This document shows, one piece after another, positions 17,932 to 25,854 of a stretch of 64,000 bases of DNA. This DNA is from Arsenicicoccus bolidensis DSM 15745 (lineage in GTDB: Bacteria; Actinomycetota; Actinomycetes; Actinomycetales; Dermatophilaceae): positions 113,370 to 177,369 of the forward strand of contig NZ_AUFG01000003.1 in NCBI RefSeq assembly GCF_000426385.1, in the 5' to 3' direction. Below the pieces are notes generated by a model, which saw only the letters and a program-made list of their open reading frames with translations, was not told the origin of the DNA and searched no databases. Position 1 is the stretch's first letter, and every line of letters begins with the position of its first letter. The position numbers were made by a program, and so were the translations under genes.

Positions 17932-18741
17932 ATGAGCAGCTCCACCATCCGTCGCGGTGTCACGCTCCTCGCCGCGTCAGCGATGCTCACGGGCGGGGCC
18001 GTGGTCGGGGGGACCACGGCCCAGTCCGCGCCCGTCGCACCGGCACGCATCAGCGCGTCACCCGTCAGCTCGACGCTCGTCAGCTCGGCACCTGTCAGCG
18101 CGGCGCAGGCCGCCCTGGCTCCCCGGGCCGCCGCGCGCACCCTGCGCGTCGGTTCGCGCGGTCCGGCCGTCACGGTCCTGCAGAGCAGGCTCAACGCTCT
18201 CGGCTACAGCCTCGGCCGGGTCGACGGCGTGTATGCCGCCCGCACCCGCCAGGCCGTCATGGCGCTGCAGAAGGTCGCCGGTCTGCCGCGGACCGGCGTG
18301 GCCGACGCCCGCACCCAGGCCGCTGCGAGCAAGGGGGTCCGCCCCGCCGCCCGCAGCCGCAAGGGTCACGTGATCGAGATCGACAAGGCCCGCCAGACGT
18401 TGTACGTCGTGGACGGCGGCCGGGTCTCGCGGATCTACAACGTCAGCACCGGCAACAACAAGCGCTACCGCGACCGCGGCCGGTGGGTGCGCGCCGTCAC
18501 GCCGTCGGGCAGCTTCCGGTTCTGGACGCAGTACGGCGACGGGTCCGGCTGGCAGCACGGCCGGCTCGGCAGCATGTACCGCCCGATGTACTTCAACGGC
18601 GGCATCGCGGTGCACGGCAGCCGTTTCGACATCGGGGCCTACCCGAGCAGCCACGGGTGCGTCCGCATCCACAACGCCAACATGGACGAGCTGCGCGGTC
18701 AGCGGCTGATCGGGCTGCGGGGGACGGTGGTCGTCTACTGA
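17932..18741 (+). CDS. secreted L,D-transpeptidase with peptidoglycan-binding domain
   Basis: A 269-aa exported protein. The signal peptide is at about 1-32 (GVTLLAASAMLTGGAVVGG, then TTAQSAPVA). A PG_binding_1 domain follows at about 70-130 (VTVLQSRLNALGYSLGRVDG), then a YkuD L,D-transpeptidase domain at about 145-269 with His228 (AVHGSRFDIG) and catalytic Cys243 in SSHGCVRI. It should form 3-3 peptide cross-links or attach proteins to the wall. Between the signal peptide and the binding domain is a Ser/Val/Ala-rich linker with repeated PVSS/PVSA. The ATG at 17932 is preceded by GGGGGA; the much longer open frame upstream is antisense to the MgtE-N gene and not real. Confidence 0.93.
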   Translation: MSSSTIRRGVTLLAASAMLTGGAVVGGTTAQSAPVAPARISASPVSSTLVSSAPVSAAQAALAPRAAARTLRVGSRGPAVTVLQSRLNALGYSLGRVDGVYAARTRQAVMALQKVAGLPRTGVADARTQAAASKGVRPAARSRKGHVIEIDKARQTLYVVDGGRVSRIYNVSTGNNKRYRDRGRWVRAVTPSGSFRFWTQYGDGSGWQHGRLGSMYRPMYFNGGIAVHGSRFDIGAYPSSHGCVRIHNANMDELRGQRLIGLRGTVVVY

Positions 18742-18896
18742 CCGCGGAGACCCCGCGGAGACACTCACCGCGCAGACGTCGCGAGGGTGGCCCCAACCTG
18801 ATGGCGGGGTGCGGCGTCGTACGAGATGTGCCGGGTCTTGCGGGGGCTCGAACCGGCACGCACGACCGGTCGATCCAACACCCTTCGGACCGGTCC

Positions 18897-18934
18897 GAGG
18901 AGGCCGTCGGCATGGGGGTGCCGGCGGCCTCCTC
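18897..18934. terminator. hairpin between L,D-transpeptidase and RIO kinase genes
   Basis: GAGGAGGCCG (18897-18906) pairs with CGGCCTCCTC (18925-18934), extended past one mismatch by CGGCA/TGCCG with a TGGGGG loop. Likely terminator for one or both convergent genes. The rest of 18742-18992 holds no gene I can support. Confidence 0.75.
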
Positions 18935-18992
18935 ACCTGTCTGCGGGTAGCAGGGGTCAGCTGGGTCAGCCGGGTCAGGAGTGCAGCCGGCG

Positions 18993-19832
18993 TCAGTAGC
19001 GCGCGGTCGCCTCGGCGACGAGCTCGCCCACCAGCTCACCGGCGTCGACCTCGAGCCCGCGTCGCACGAACCAGTCGCACATGTTGGTCGCGTCCCGCTC
19101 GAGGATCTCGAAGCCGTGCGGGTTGCCGATGACGTCCACGATCTGGGGCCAGTCGATCAGCACGAGCCGGTCCTCGTGGAGCAGGACGTTGTAGGGCGAC
19201 AGGTCGCCGTGCGTCCACCCCTCCCGCGCGAGGACGAGCAGGGTGCGCCGCAGCTGGTGCCACAGCTCGTCGAGGAGCGCCGGGTCCGGCCGGGTCTGGG
19301 CCAGTCGGGGCGCGGCCACCGGCGTCGGCCCCTCCGTCATACCGATGAACTCCATGAGCATCTCGTCCCCGGTGATCTGGACGGGATAGGGGACCGGCAG
19401 GCCGAGCTCCCAGAGCCGGCCGAGGGCGTCGAACTCGGCCGCGGCCCACAGGCCTGAGATGACCTCCTTGCCGAAGGTCGTGCGGTGCGCCATGGCGCGC
19501 ATCTCGCGGCTCTTGCGGACCCGGCGGCCCTCGAGGTAGCCGCTGTCGCGGTGGAACAGGCGGTGCTGGTTGGAGCGGTACCGCTTGGCCGCGAGGACGA
19601 CCTCGGAGCCGTCGTCGCCGGGGACCCACCGACGCACGAGGTGGACGTCGGCCTCCTTGCCGGTCTTGAGGACGCCGAGGTCCTGGTCGACGGCGCCGAG
19701 GGCGGTCACCACCCAGTCGGGGCGGGGCTTCGGCCCGTGCTGCGCGACGTCCCAGGTGGACCAGCGCTCGCCCTCGGGCGGGCCGTCAGGCGATGAGTCG
19801 AACGAAAGATCCTGCTGCGCAGGGAAGTTCAT
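18993..19832 (-). CDS. RIO1-family serine protein kinase
   Basis: A 279-aa atypical kinase of the RIO1/ZK632.3 family. Visible motifs are the P-loop-like LKTGKEADVHLVRR (about 55), the lysine in LAAKRYR, catalytic loop WTHGDLSPYNVLL (about 206) and metal-binding LIDWPQIVD (about 226). Bacterial RIO kinases are poorly characterised; archaeal and eukaryotic ones act in ribosome maturation, so a translation-related role is plausible but unproven. The ATG at 19832 has GGAG 7 nt upstream, and that site lies inside a long leader hairpin. An upstream 34-codon frame overlaps the start (19786-19890), suggesting translational control. Confidence 0.9.
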   Translation of the reverse strand: MNFPAQQDLSFDSSPDGPPEGERWSTWDVAQHGPKPRPDWVVTALGAVDQDLGVLKTGKEADVHLVRRWVPGDDGSEVVLAAKRYRSNQHRLFHRDSGYLEGRRVRKSREMRAMAHRTTFGKEVISGLWAAAEFDALGRLWELGLPVPYPVQITGDEMLMEFIGMTEGPTPVAAPRLAQTRPDPALLDELWHQLRRTLLVLAREGWTHGDLSPYNVLLHEDRLVLIDWPQIVDVIGNPHGFEILERDATNMCDWFVRRGLEVDAGELVGELVAEATARY

Positions 19833-19890
19833 GAGAGATCTCCAGGTGGGAGGTGGGGTCTGGGCGGTGCAGGCGCACGAGGACCGTCAT
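19786..19890 (-). CDS. 34-codon upstream ORF overlapping the RIO kinase start
   Basis: A short frame (MTVLVRLHRPDPTSHLEISH and 14 more residues) with a perfect AGGAGG 7 nt before its ATG at 19890. It runs through and past the RIO kinase start at 19832 in another frame and stops at 19786. No similarity is recognised, so the peptide itself may not matter; its translation could control initiation at the downstream kinase start. The strong ribosome binding site is the main evidence. Confidence 0.5.
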   Translation of the reverse strand: MTVLVRLHRPDPTSHLEISHELPCAAGSFVRLIA

Positions 19891-19910
19891 GTCGCCACCT
19901 CCTGGAGATC
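19837..19910 (-). promoter_or_regulatory. leader hairpin sequestering two ribosome binding sites
   Basis: On the minus strand GATCTCCAGGAGGTGG (19910-19895) can pair with CCACCTCCCACCTGGAGATC (19856-19837): 16 bp with a four-base bulge. The 5' arm contains the AGGAGG of the upstream ORF, and the 3' arm contains the GGAG that serves the RIO kinase start. The hairpin would mask both sites at once. No ligand-binding riboswitch fold is recognised. Confidence 0.65.
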
Positions 19911-20041
19911 GTCGGGGCCCGGGCCGTATGGCGGCAGGCCCACCCACTGTCGCGGCCGCCGCACCCCGCCTGCAACCCCTTTTCCTCCCTCCGACCGGCC
20001 AGGGGGTGGGGTTGCGCCCGCCACCGGGAGCGTCTTAGATG

Positions 20042-20063
20042 TGTCGCATAACGTCATGCTACA
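20042..20063. promoter_or_regulatory. inverted repeat, likely GntR/YtrA operator
   Basis: TGTCGCAT (20042-20049) and ATGCTACA (20056-20063) form an inverted repeat, 7 of 8 positions matching, around a 6-nt centre AACGTC. It lies 20 nt before the 34-aa gene that leads the GntR operon, the right place for autoregulation. YtrA-type regulators are known to bind such repeats in their own promoters. The assignment is inferred from position and symmetry. Confidence 0.6.
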
Positions 20064-20082
20064 AAATGAGGGGAACGTCGTG

Positions 20083-20187
20083 ATGGGAGAGGCCATGGTG
20101 TGGCTCGCGATCTGGACGTGCTGGACCGGGGGGATGTGCCTCGCCATCCGGTCCACGGCGGATCGAGGCAAGGACGTGCTCGCGTGA
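20083..20187 (+). CDS. 34-aa membrane peptide, first gene of GntR operon
   Basis: A 34-aa peptide (MGEAMVWLAIWTCWTGGMCL then AIRSTADRGKDVLA) with a hydrophobic Trp/Cys-rich stretch long enough for one membrane helix and a charged C-terminus. GAGGGGA (20068-20074) lies 8 nt before the ATG; a GTG directly upstream at 20080 is an alternative. The stop overlaps the GntR start (GTGA), indicating co-translation. No family is recognised. YtrA-type regulators usually precede ABC transporter genes; here this peptide takes the companion place. Confidence 0.6.
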   Translation: MGEAMVWLAIWTCWTGGMCLAIRSTADRGKDVLA

Positions 20188-20537
20188 TCCTCACCATCGA
20201 CGAGAGCAGCCCGGCTCCGGCATACGAGCAGATCGTCACGCAGGTGACCGGCGCCGTCGCCGACGGCACCCTTCCGACCGGCGCCCGGCTGCCGACCGTC
20301 CGGCAGCTGGCCGGGGACCTCGGCCTCGCGGTCAACACCGTCGCCAAGGCCTACAAGCAGCTCGAGGCCGAGGGGCACGTGGCCACGCGCGGCCGCAACG
20401 GCACGGTCGTGCTCGAGCACGTGCGCGACGGCACCGCCGACGAGACCCAGGCCGCCGCCACGCTCCTCGCCCGCACCGCCCAGCGGCACGGCCTGGACCT
20501 CGCCGAGGCCATCGGGGTGCTGCGCCGCGCCTGGTGA
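20184..20537 (+). CDS. GntR family regulator, YtrA subfamily
   Basis: A 117-aa DNA-binding regulator: winged-helix domain at about 8-75 (PAYEQIVTQVTGAVADGTLP, then LPTVRQLAGDLGLAVNTVAKA) and only a short C-terminal helical tail (about 80-117), the hallmark of YtrA-type GntR proteins that lack a large effector domain. Such regulators typically repress their own operon. The GTG start at 20184 overlaps the upstream peptide gene by 4 nt; a longer frame starting at 20100 is antisense in sense and unlikely. The inverted repeat at 20042-20063 is the probable operator. Confidence 0.9.
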   Translation: MILTIDESSPAPAYEQIVTQVTGAVADGTLPTGARLPTVRQLAGDLGLAVNTVAKAYKQLEAEGHVATRGRNGTVVLEHVRDGTADETQAAATLLARTAQRHGLDLAEAIGVLRRAW

Positions 20538-20658
20538 GCGGATCTACCTGAGGTAGGCGTGGTGAGGCTCACGGCCCGTGCGCCTGTCGGCGACCACGGC
20601 CTTTCGTCATACTCCCTGGTAGACCGAGGCCACCCACCACCGAAGCCGGGAGATCCCC

Positions 20659-21855
20659 ATGGGACGCATCCAGACGACCGACGGACTGACCGAGGAGCAG
20701 GGCGAGCTGCTCAAGCTCGTGCGCCAGTTCGTCGACGAGCAGATCATCCCCGTCGCGACCGACCTGGAGCACAAGGACGAGTACCCGACGGACATCGTCG
20801 AGGGCATGAAGGAGATGGGGATCTTCGGGCTGATGATCCCCGAGGAGTACGGCGGTCTGGGGGAGTCGCTGCTGACCTACGCCCTGTGCGTCGAGGAGAT
20901 CGCCCGCGGCTGGATGAGCGTCAGCGGCATCATCAACACCCACTTCATCGTGGCCTACATGCTCCTGCAGCACGGCACCGAGGAGCAGAAGGAGCGCTAC
21001 CTGCCCCGCATGGCGACCGGCGAGGTCCGCGGCGCCTTCTCGATGAGCGAGCCCGGCTGCGGCTCCGACGTCTCCGCGATCAAGAGCAAGGCCGTCCCCG
21101 GCGAGGGTGACGCGTGGACGATCAACGCGCAGAAGATGTGGCTGACCAACGGCGGCTCCTCGACCCTCGTCGCGGTCCTGGTCAAGACCGACACCGGCGC
21201 CGAGTCGGTCTACAAGAACATGACGACCTTCCTGGTCGAGAAGGAGCCCGGCTTCGGCGAGGTCGCGCCCGGCGTCACCGTCCCCGGCAAGATCGACAAG
21301 ATGGGCTACAAGGGGGTCGACACCACCGAGCTCGTCCTCGACGGCTACCAGACCACGACCGCGCAGATCCTCGGCGGCGAGCCCGGGCAGGGCTTCTACC
21401 AGATGATGGACGGCGTCGAGGTCGGGCGCGTCAACGTCGCCGCCCGGGCGTGCGGGGTGGCCCAGCGGGCCTTCGAGCTCGGCATCGACTACGCCCAGCA
21501 GCGCGAGACCTTCGGCAAGAAGATCGTCGACCACCAGGCCATCCTCTTCCGCCTCGCCGACATGGCCACCAAGTGCGAGGCCGCCCACCAGATGATGGTC
21601 AAGGCGGCCCGCCTCAAGGACAAGGGCCAGCGCAACGACCTCGAGGCCGGTATGGCGAAGTACCTGGCCGCCGAGTACTGCGCCGACGTGGTCGAGCAGT
21701 CCTTCCGCATCCACGGCGGCTACGGCTACTCCAAGGAGTACGAGATCGAGCGGCTCTACCGCGAGGCGCCCATGCTGCTGATCGGTGAGGGCACGGCCGA
21801 GATCCAGAAGATGATCATCGGCCGGCGGCTGGTCAAGGACTACGCGCGACGCTGA
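20659..21855 (+). CDS. acyl-CoA dehydrogenase
   Basis: A 398-aa FAD-dependent acyl-CoA dehydrogenase. The N-terminal helical domain is at about 1-120, the middle beta domain holds GAFSMSEPGCGSDVSAIKSK (flavin/substrate contact, about 135) and WLTNGGSS, and the C-terminal domain carries QRETFGKKIVDHQ and HGGYGYSKEYEIERLYREAP, with catalytic Glu in LIGEGTAEIQ near 378. Length and motifs fit the short/medium-chain group; chain-length preference cannot be read. AAGCCGGGAG lies before the ATG. It is probably monocistronic. Confidence 0.93.
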   Translation: MGRIQTTDGLTEEQGELLKLVRQFVDEQIIPVATDLEHKDEYPTDIVEGMKEMGIFGLMIPEEYGGLGESLLTYALCVEEIARGWMSVSGIINTHFIVAYMLLQHGTEEQKERYLPRMATGEVRGAFSMSEPGCGSDVSAIKSKAVPGEGDAWTINAQKMWLTNGGSSTLVAVLVKTDTGAESVYKNMTTFLVEKEPGFGEVAPGVTVPGKIDKMGYKGVDTTELVLDGYQTTTAQILGGEPGQGFYQMMDGVEVGRVNVAARACGVAQRAFELGIDYAQQRETFGKKIVDHQAILFRLADMATKCEAAHQMMVKAARLKDKGQRNDLEAGMAKYLAAEYCADVVEQSFRIHGGYGYSKEYEIERLYREAPMLLIGEGTAEIQKMIIGRRLVKDYARR

Positions 21856-21965
21856 TCGAGCAGGCGAGCTCGTCCCTGCGTCCCTGCATCCCTGGCTGGC
21901 TGCGTTCGGCGATCGTGCGGCGGACATCCAGGGTGGGTCCGGGCGCGAACGGCATAATGGAGCCC

Positions 21966-22604
21966 ATGTCCCCGAGCCCCATCAACAACCCCAGCGCAGC
22001 GACCATGGCCGAGCGGCTCACGCTCGAGTGGCCGTCGTCCGTCGCGGTCTTCGACCAGTACACCCAGGCGCAGAAGGCCGTCGACCACCTGGCCGACAAC
22101 GCCTTCCCGGTCCAGAACGTCATGATCGTCGGCACCGACCTGCGTCAGGTCGAGCGCGTGACCGGCCGGCTCACCCAGCAGAAGGTCGCCCTCGGCGGCC
22201 TCGCGTCGGGCATGTGGATGGGTCTGTTCGTGGGTCTGATCTTCTCGATCTTCGACGGCCAGGGGATGCGGACGATCATCACGACGGTCCTGTTCGGTGC
22301 GCTGTTCGGACTCGTGTGGGCGCTGCTCGGCTACGCCTTCACCCGCGGCAAGCGGGACTTCACCTCGGTCTCGCAGGTCGTGGCCACCAAGTACGAGGTG
22401 CTCGTGGAGCACCAGGTCCAGGCCCAGGCCCGCGAGATGCTCCGCGGCGCAGGCCTGCTCGGGGCACAGGGCCCCGTGCCCCGCCAGGACGCGCCGCCGG
22501 CGCCGCCGACCGGACAGCAGCCGTACGACCTGGCCCCGCCGACCGGCAGCGACAGCACGGGCAGCGGCGCGACGCGCGCCGGCGAGGACGACCCGCGCCG
22601 CTGA
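21966..22604 (+). CDS. general stress protein 17M-like membrane protein
   Basis: A 212-aa protein with an N-terminal YflT/general stress protein 17M-like domain (about 18-75, VAVFDQYTQAQKAVDHLADN and QNVMIVGTDLRQVERVTGRL), two membrane helices (about 80-101 and 108-130, ASGMWMGLFVGLIFSIFDG and TIITTVLFGALFGLVWALLG) and a disordered Pro/Gly/Ser tail. Function is unknown; homologues are stress-associated. ATG 21966 is chosen because CATAAT (21953-21958) lies 7 nt upstream and there is no ribosome binding site, i.e. a leaderless start; ATG 21957 is an alternative. It is convergent with the M24 peptidase gene. Confidence 0.82.
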   Translation: MSPSPINNPSAATMAERLTLEWPSSVAVFDQYTQAQKAVDHLADNAFPVQNVMIVGTDLRQVERVTGRLTQQKVALGGLASGMWMGLFVGLIFSIFDGQGMRTIITTVLFGALFGLVWALLGYAFTRGKRDFTSVSQVVATKYEVLVEHQVQAQAREMLRGAGLLGAQGPVPRQDAPPAPPTGQQPYDLAPPTGSDSTGSGATRAGEDDPRR

Positions 22605-22637
22605 CCCTGGTGGCCTGACCTGTCAGAGCCAGATCCC

Positions 22638-24137
22638 TCAGGGGCGACCGCGCTCCTGCACCTCGGCGATCCAGCGCTCCACGTCCGCGGACGTGCGCGG
22701 CATGGCCGCCGAGAGGTTCTCGTGGCCGTCCGGCGTGACCAGCACGTCGTCCTCGATGCGCACGCCGATGCCCCGCAGCTCGTCCGGGACGAGCTCGTCG
22801 TCGGCCTTGAAGTACAGCCCAGGCTCGACGGTGAGGATCATGCCGGGCACGAGCTCTGCATCCATGTAGTCCTCGCGCAGCGCGAGCTGGCAGTCGTGGA
22901 CGTCCATGCCGAGGTGGTGGGACGTGCCGTGCACCATCCAGCGACGGTGGTACTGCCCGTGCTCGGGGTCCAGGGTCTGGTCCACGGTGACGCCGTCGGG
23001 CAGCAGCCCCCACGCGTGCAGGTGCTCGGCGATGACCCGGATCGCGGCCGCGTGGACGTCCTTGAACCGGTTGCCGGGCTTGACGGCGGCCAGGCCGGCC
23101 TCCTGCGCGGCGAGCACGGCGTCGTAGACGCGCCGCTGCGGCTCGCTGAACGTGCCGTTGACCGGCAGGGTGCGGGTCACGTCGGCGGTGAAGAGCGAGT
23201 CGACCTCGACGCCCGCGTCCACGAGGATCAGGTCGCCGTCGCGGATGTCGCCGGTGTTCTTGATCCAGTGGAGCGTGTTGGCGTGGTCGCCGGACGCGCA
23301 GATCGAGTCGTAGCCCACGCCGTTGCCCTCGTGCCGGGCGTAGAGGCCGAAGACGCCCTCGACCCAGCGCTCGCCCCGGCCGCGGCGGACCGCCTCGGGC
23401 AGGTCGGCGATGATCCCCTCGAAGCCGTGTTGCGTGGCGGCGACGGCCTTGCGCATCTCGTCGACCTCCCACGCGTCCTTGACCATGCGCCGGGTGGACA
23501 GCGAGCGGGACAGCGCCTCGTCCACCTCGGTCTGGGACTCGGTGACGCCCGCCTGCTGGCGGACCTCGTCCACCAGCGCCGCCACGGCGGCGTCGGCGTC
23601 CCGCACGACCCGCAGCTGCACCTGGCCCGCGTCCTTGGCCAGCACGTCCTTGAGCTCGTCGATGTGCCGGGCTCGCACGCCGAGCTCCGACTCGACGTCG
23701 GCGATCGTGGGCCTGGCGCCGACCCAGAACTCGCCATACCGGCTGTCGGCGAAGAACTCCTCGCTGTCGCGCGGGGCCAGCGGGCGGAAGAACAGCGTGG
23801 TCTCGTGACCGCCCTGCTGCAGGGGGTCGAGCACGAGGACCGCGTCCGGCTCGCGGTCGGCGCCGAGGCCGCTGAGCCAGGAGAAGGCGGTGTGCGGCCG
23901 GAAGACGTAGTCGCAGTCGTTGCTGCGGACCTTCAGACCACCCGCCGGTATGACGAGCCGCTCGCCCGCGAACTCGGCTGACACGGCCTCGCGGCGGGGC
24001 ACCGTCACGTCCGCGACCTCCGAGCGCGGCGTCGGCTCGGTCGCTCGTGGCGCCCACCCCGTCGCGACGAAGTCACGGAACTCGGCGCTGGTGGGTCGGC
24101 TCCGGTGCTCGGCCTTCGGCTGCTCTTCGCTCGTCAT
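22638..24137 (-). CDS. Xaa-Pro aminopeptidase (aminopeptidase P family)
   Basis: A 499-aa M24B metallopeptidase that releases N-terminal residues before proline. The N-terminal creatinase-like domain is at about 40-215 (DCDYVFRPHTAFSWLSGLG, FFRPLAPRDSEEFF) and the pita-bread catalytic domain at about 230-490. Metal ligands are visible in LVDAGVEVDSLFTADVTRT (Asp, Asp), HGTSHHLGMDVHD (His), ILTVEPGLYF (Glu) and GVRIEDDVLVT (Glu). The start is ATG 24137, with 24146 possible; a longer open frame upstream is antisense to the ThrE gene and not credible. Confidence 0.92.
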   Translation of the reverse strand: MTSEEQPKAEHRSRPTSAEFRDFVATGWAPRATEPTPRSEVADVTVPRREAVSAEFAGERLVIPAGGLKVRSNDCDYVFRPHTAFSWLSGLGADREPDAVLVLDPLQQGGHETTLFFRPLAPRDSEEFFADSRYGEFWVGARPTIADVESELGVRARHIDELKDVLAKDAGQVQLRVVRDADAAVAALVDEVRQQAGVTESQTEVDEALSRSLSTRRMVKDAWEVDEMRKAVAATQHGFEGIIADLPEAVRRGRGERWVEGVFGLYARHEGNGVGYDSICASGDHANTLHWIKNTGDIRDGDLILVDAGVEVDSLFTADVTRTLPVNGTFSEPQRRVYDAVLAAQEAGLAAVKPGNRFKDVHAAAIRVIAEHLHAWGLLPDGVTVDQTLDPEHGQYHRRWMVHGTSHHLGMDVHDCQLALREDYMDAELVPGMILTVEPGLYFKADDELVPDELRGIGVRIEDDVLVTPDGHENLSAAMPRTSADVERWIAEVQERGRP

Positions 24138-24206
24138 GGCGACCATCGTGCCACGCACGGGGAGGCGGCTTGCGTCGCAGGTGCGGCGACGGGGACAGTA
24201 CGGAGC

Positions 24207-25763
24207 GTGACGAAGCCGCACTACCCGTCCTCGCCCCTGCCACGGCGCCCCTCCGCGCCCCGGGGGCTGCGCCGCACCGCCCAGCAGGCCGTCCGGGTCA
24301 TTCGCCCCAGCGACGGCACTAGCGTGCTGCAGCTGCACCCCGACGAGGTGGACCCGATCCTCACGCGCAAGGCCCTCGACCTGGCCATGCGCGTGGCCGA
24401 GATGATGCTGTCGCACGGCGCCTCGGCCAACGACGTCACCCTCAACGCCCTGCGCATCACCAAGGCCTTCGGGCTCAAGGCCGTCCACGTCGACGTCACC
24501 TACACGTCCATCTCCGTCTCGCACTACCGCGGTCACGACCGGGAGCCGCTGACGACGCTGCGGGTGGTGCGGGCGCGCAGCATCGACTACACCCGCCTCC
24601 AGCGGCTGCAGGCCCTGGTCCACCGGATCGAGGAGGAGCAGGACGTCGACGAGGCCTTCGAGGTCTTCGCCGCGATCGTGCGGGCCCCGCACCCCTATCG
24701 CCGGTGGGTCGTGACCTTCGGCAACGCCGGTGTCGCCGCGGCCGTGTGCGTGCTGCTCAACGCGTCGTTCCTGATCACGATCGTCGCGTTCCTGGCGTCC
24801 GCAGCGATCGACCTGCTCATCGGCTGGCTGGCCCGCAAGCAGGTGCCGCCGTTCTTCATGCAGGTGTTCGCCGCCGCCATCCCCACCGTCGCCGCCACGG
24901 CCCTCATGGCGGGGGCCTACCAGGGGATCACGTGGCTCGAGGGCGTCCGGCCCGAGCTGATCGTCGCCGGAGGCATCGTGATGATGCTCTCGGGTCTGTC
25001 CGTCGTCGGTGCCGCCCAGGACGCCATCGACGGCTACTACGTCACCGCCGGGGCCCGATCCTTCGAAGTCGTCATCCTCACCCTCGGCATCGTCGTGGGC
25101 ATCCTCATGACCCTCCAGCTCGCCCAGCGCGTCGGGATCCCCGTCGTCCTCAGCGGCGCCGCGCCGCCCCTCGGGAGCCTCGCCCAGCAGCTGGGCGGGT
25201 CGCTGCTCATCTCGGCCTTCTTCGCCATCTCGACGTATGCCGGGCCGCGAACCGTGGTGCTGTGCGCCGGGATGGGCGTGCTGGGCTGGGTCGGCTACCT
25301 CGCCGGCACGCTGATCGGCCTCGGGAGCATCTCGTCCAGCGCCGTCGGAGCGTTCGTGGCGGCCATGGTGTCGGTGCACCTCGGCCGGCGCCTGGCGGTC
25401 CCGTCGCTGGCCCTCACGACCGCCGCCCTGGTGCCCCTCATGCCCGGGTCGATGGTCTATCGCGGCCTGCTGGAGATCATGGTCCACGCGGGGTCGCGCA
25501 CCTCCTTCGGCGAGGGCACGATGACGCTGCTCAACGCCGCGGGCGTCGGGCTGGCGCTCGCGGCCGGGGCGTCCCTCGGCACCTACCTCGCGCGACCCGG
25601 CCGAAGCAACCTGCGCCACGCCTCGCCGCGCGGCGACGGGTCCCGGGCGGACAAGGCGGTGGCCGCCGGCAGCCCCGAGGCCGAGGGCGCGACGCAGCGG
25701 CTCGAGGCGGCGACCACGGGCACGCTCCCCGTCGTGCAGGGGGACGGTATACGGCCGGAGTGA
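24207..25763 (+). CDS. threonine/serine exporter ThrE family
   Basis: A 518-aa membrane protein with the ThrE arrangement: a conserved cytosolic N-terminal domain (about 55-190, MRVAEMMLSHGASANDVTLN and VDVTYTSISVSHYR), five predicted helices (DUF1212 part, about 195-330) and a second helical part (DUF3815-like, about 345-480). Corynebacterium ThrE exports threonine and serine with the proton gradient. The start is GTG 24207, 7 nt after GACAGT and without a ribosome binding site. It is divergent from the aminopeptidase P gene, so peptide degradation and amino-acid export genes share a 69-nt control region. The substrate is inferred. Confidence 0.85.
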   Translation: MTKPHYPSSPLPRRPSAPRGLRRTAQQAVRVIRPSDGTSVLQLHPDEVDPILTRKALDLAMRVAEMMLSHGASANDVTLNALRITKAFGLKAVHVDVTYTSISVSHYRGHDREPLTTLRVVRARSIDYTRLQRLQALVHRIEEEQDVDEAFEVFAAIVRAPHPYRRWVVTFGNAGVAAAVCVLLNASFLITIVAFLASAAIDLLIGWLARKQVPPFFMQVFAAAIPTVAATALMAGAYQGITWLEGVRPELIVAGGIVMMLSGLSVVGAAQDAIDGYYVTAGARSFEVVILTLGIVVGILMTLQLAQRVGIPVVLSGAAPPLGSLAQQLGGSLLISAFFAISTYAGPRTVVLCAGMGVLGWVGYLAGTLIGLGSISSSAVGAFVAAMVSVHLGRRLAVPSLALTTAALVPLMPGSMVYRGLLEIMVHAGSRTSFGEGTMTLLNAAGVGLALAAGASLGTYLARPGRSNLRHASPRGDGSRADKAVAAGSPEAEGATQRLEAATTGTLPVVQGDGIRPE

Positions 25764-25854
25764 GCAAGGGCACGCCTCACCCGGGTGCCCCGGGGGGACC
25801 AGCTGCGGCAGCATGGGCGGCGGACCCAGACCGCCCACGACGAGGTGACCCACG

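Noticed and set aside
18840..18870. Sequence on the minus strand resembling a tRNA T-arm (GGTTCGAGCCCC).
   Set aside because: The flanking bases do not form a 5-bp T stem, and no acceptor, D or anticodon stems can be drawn around it.
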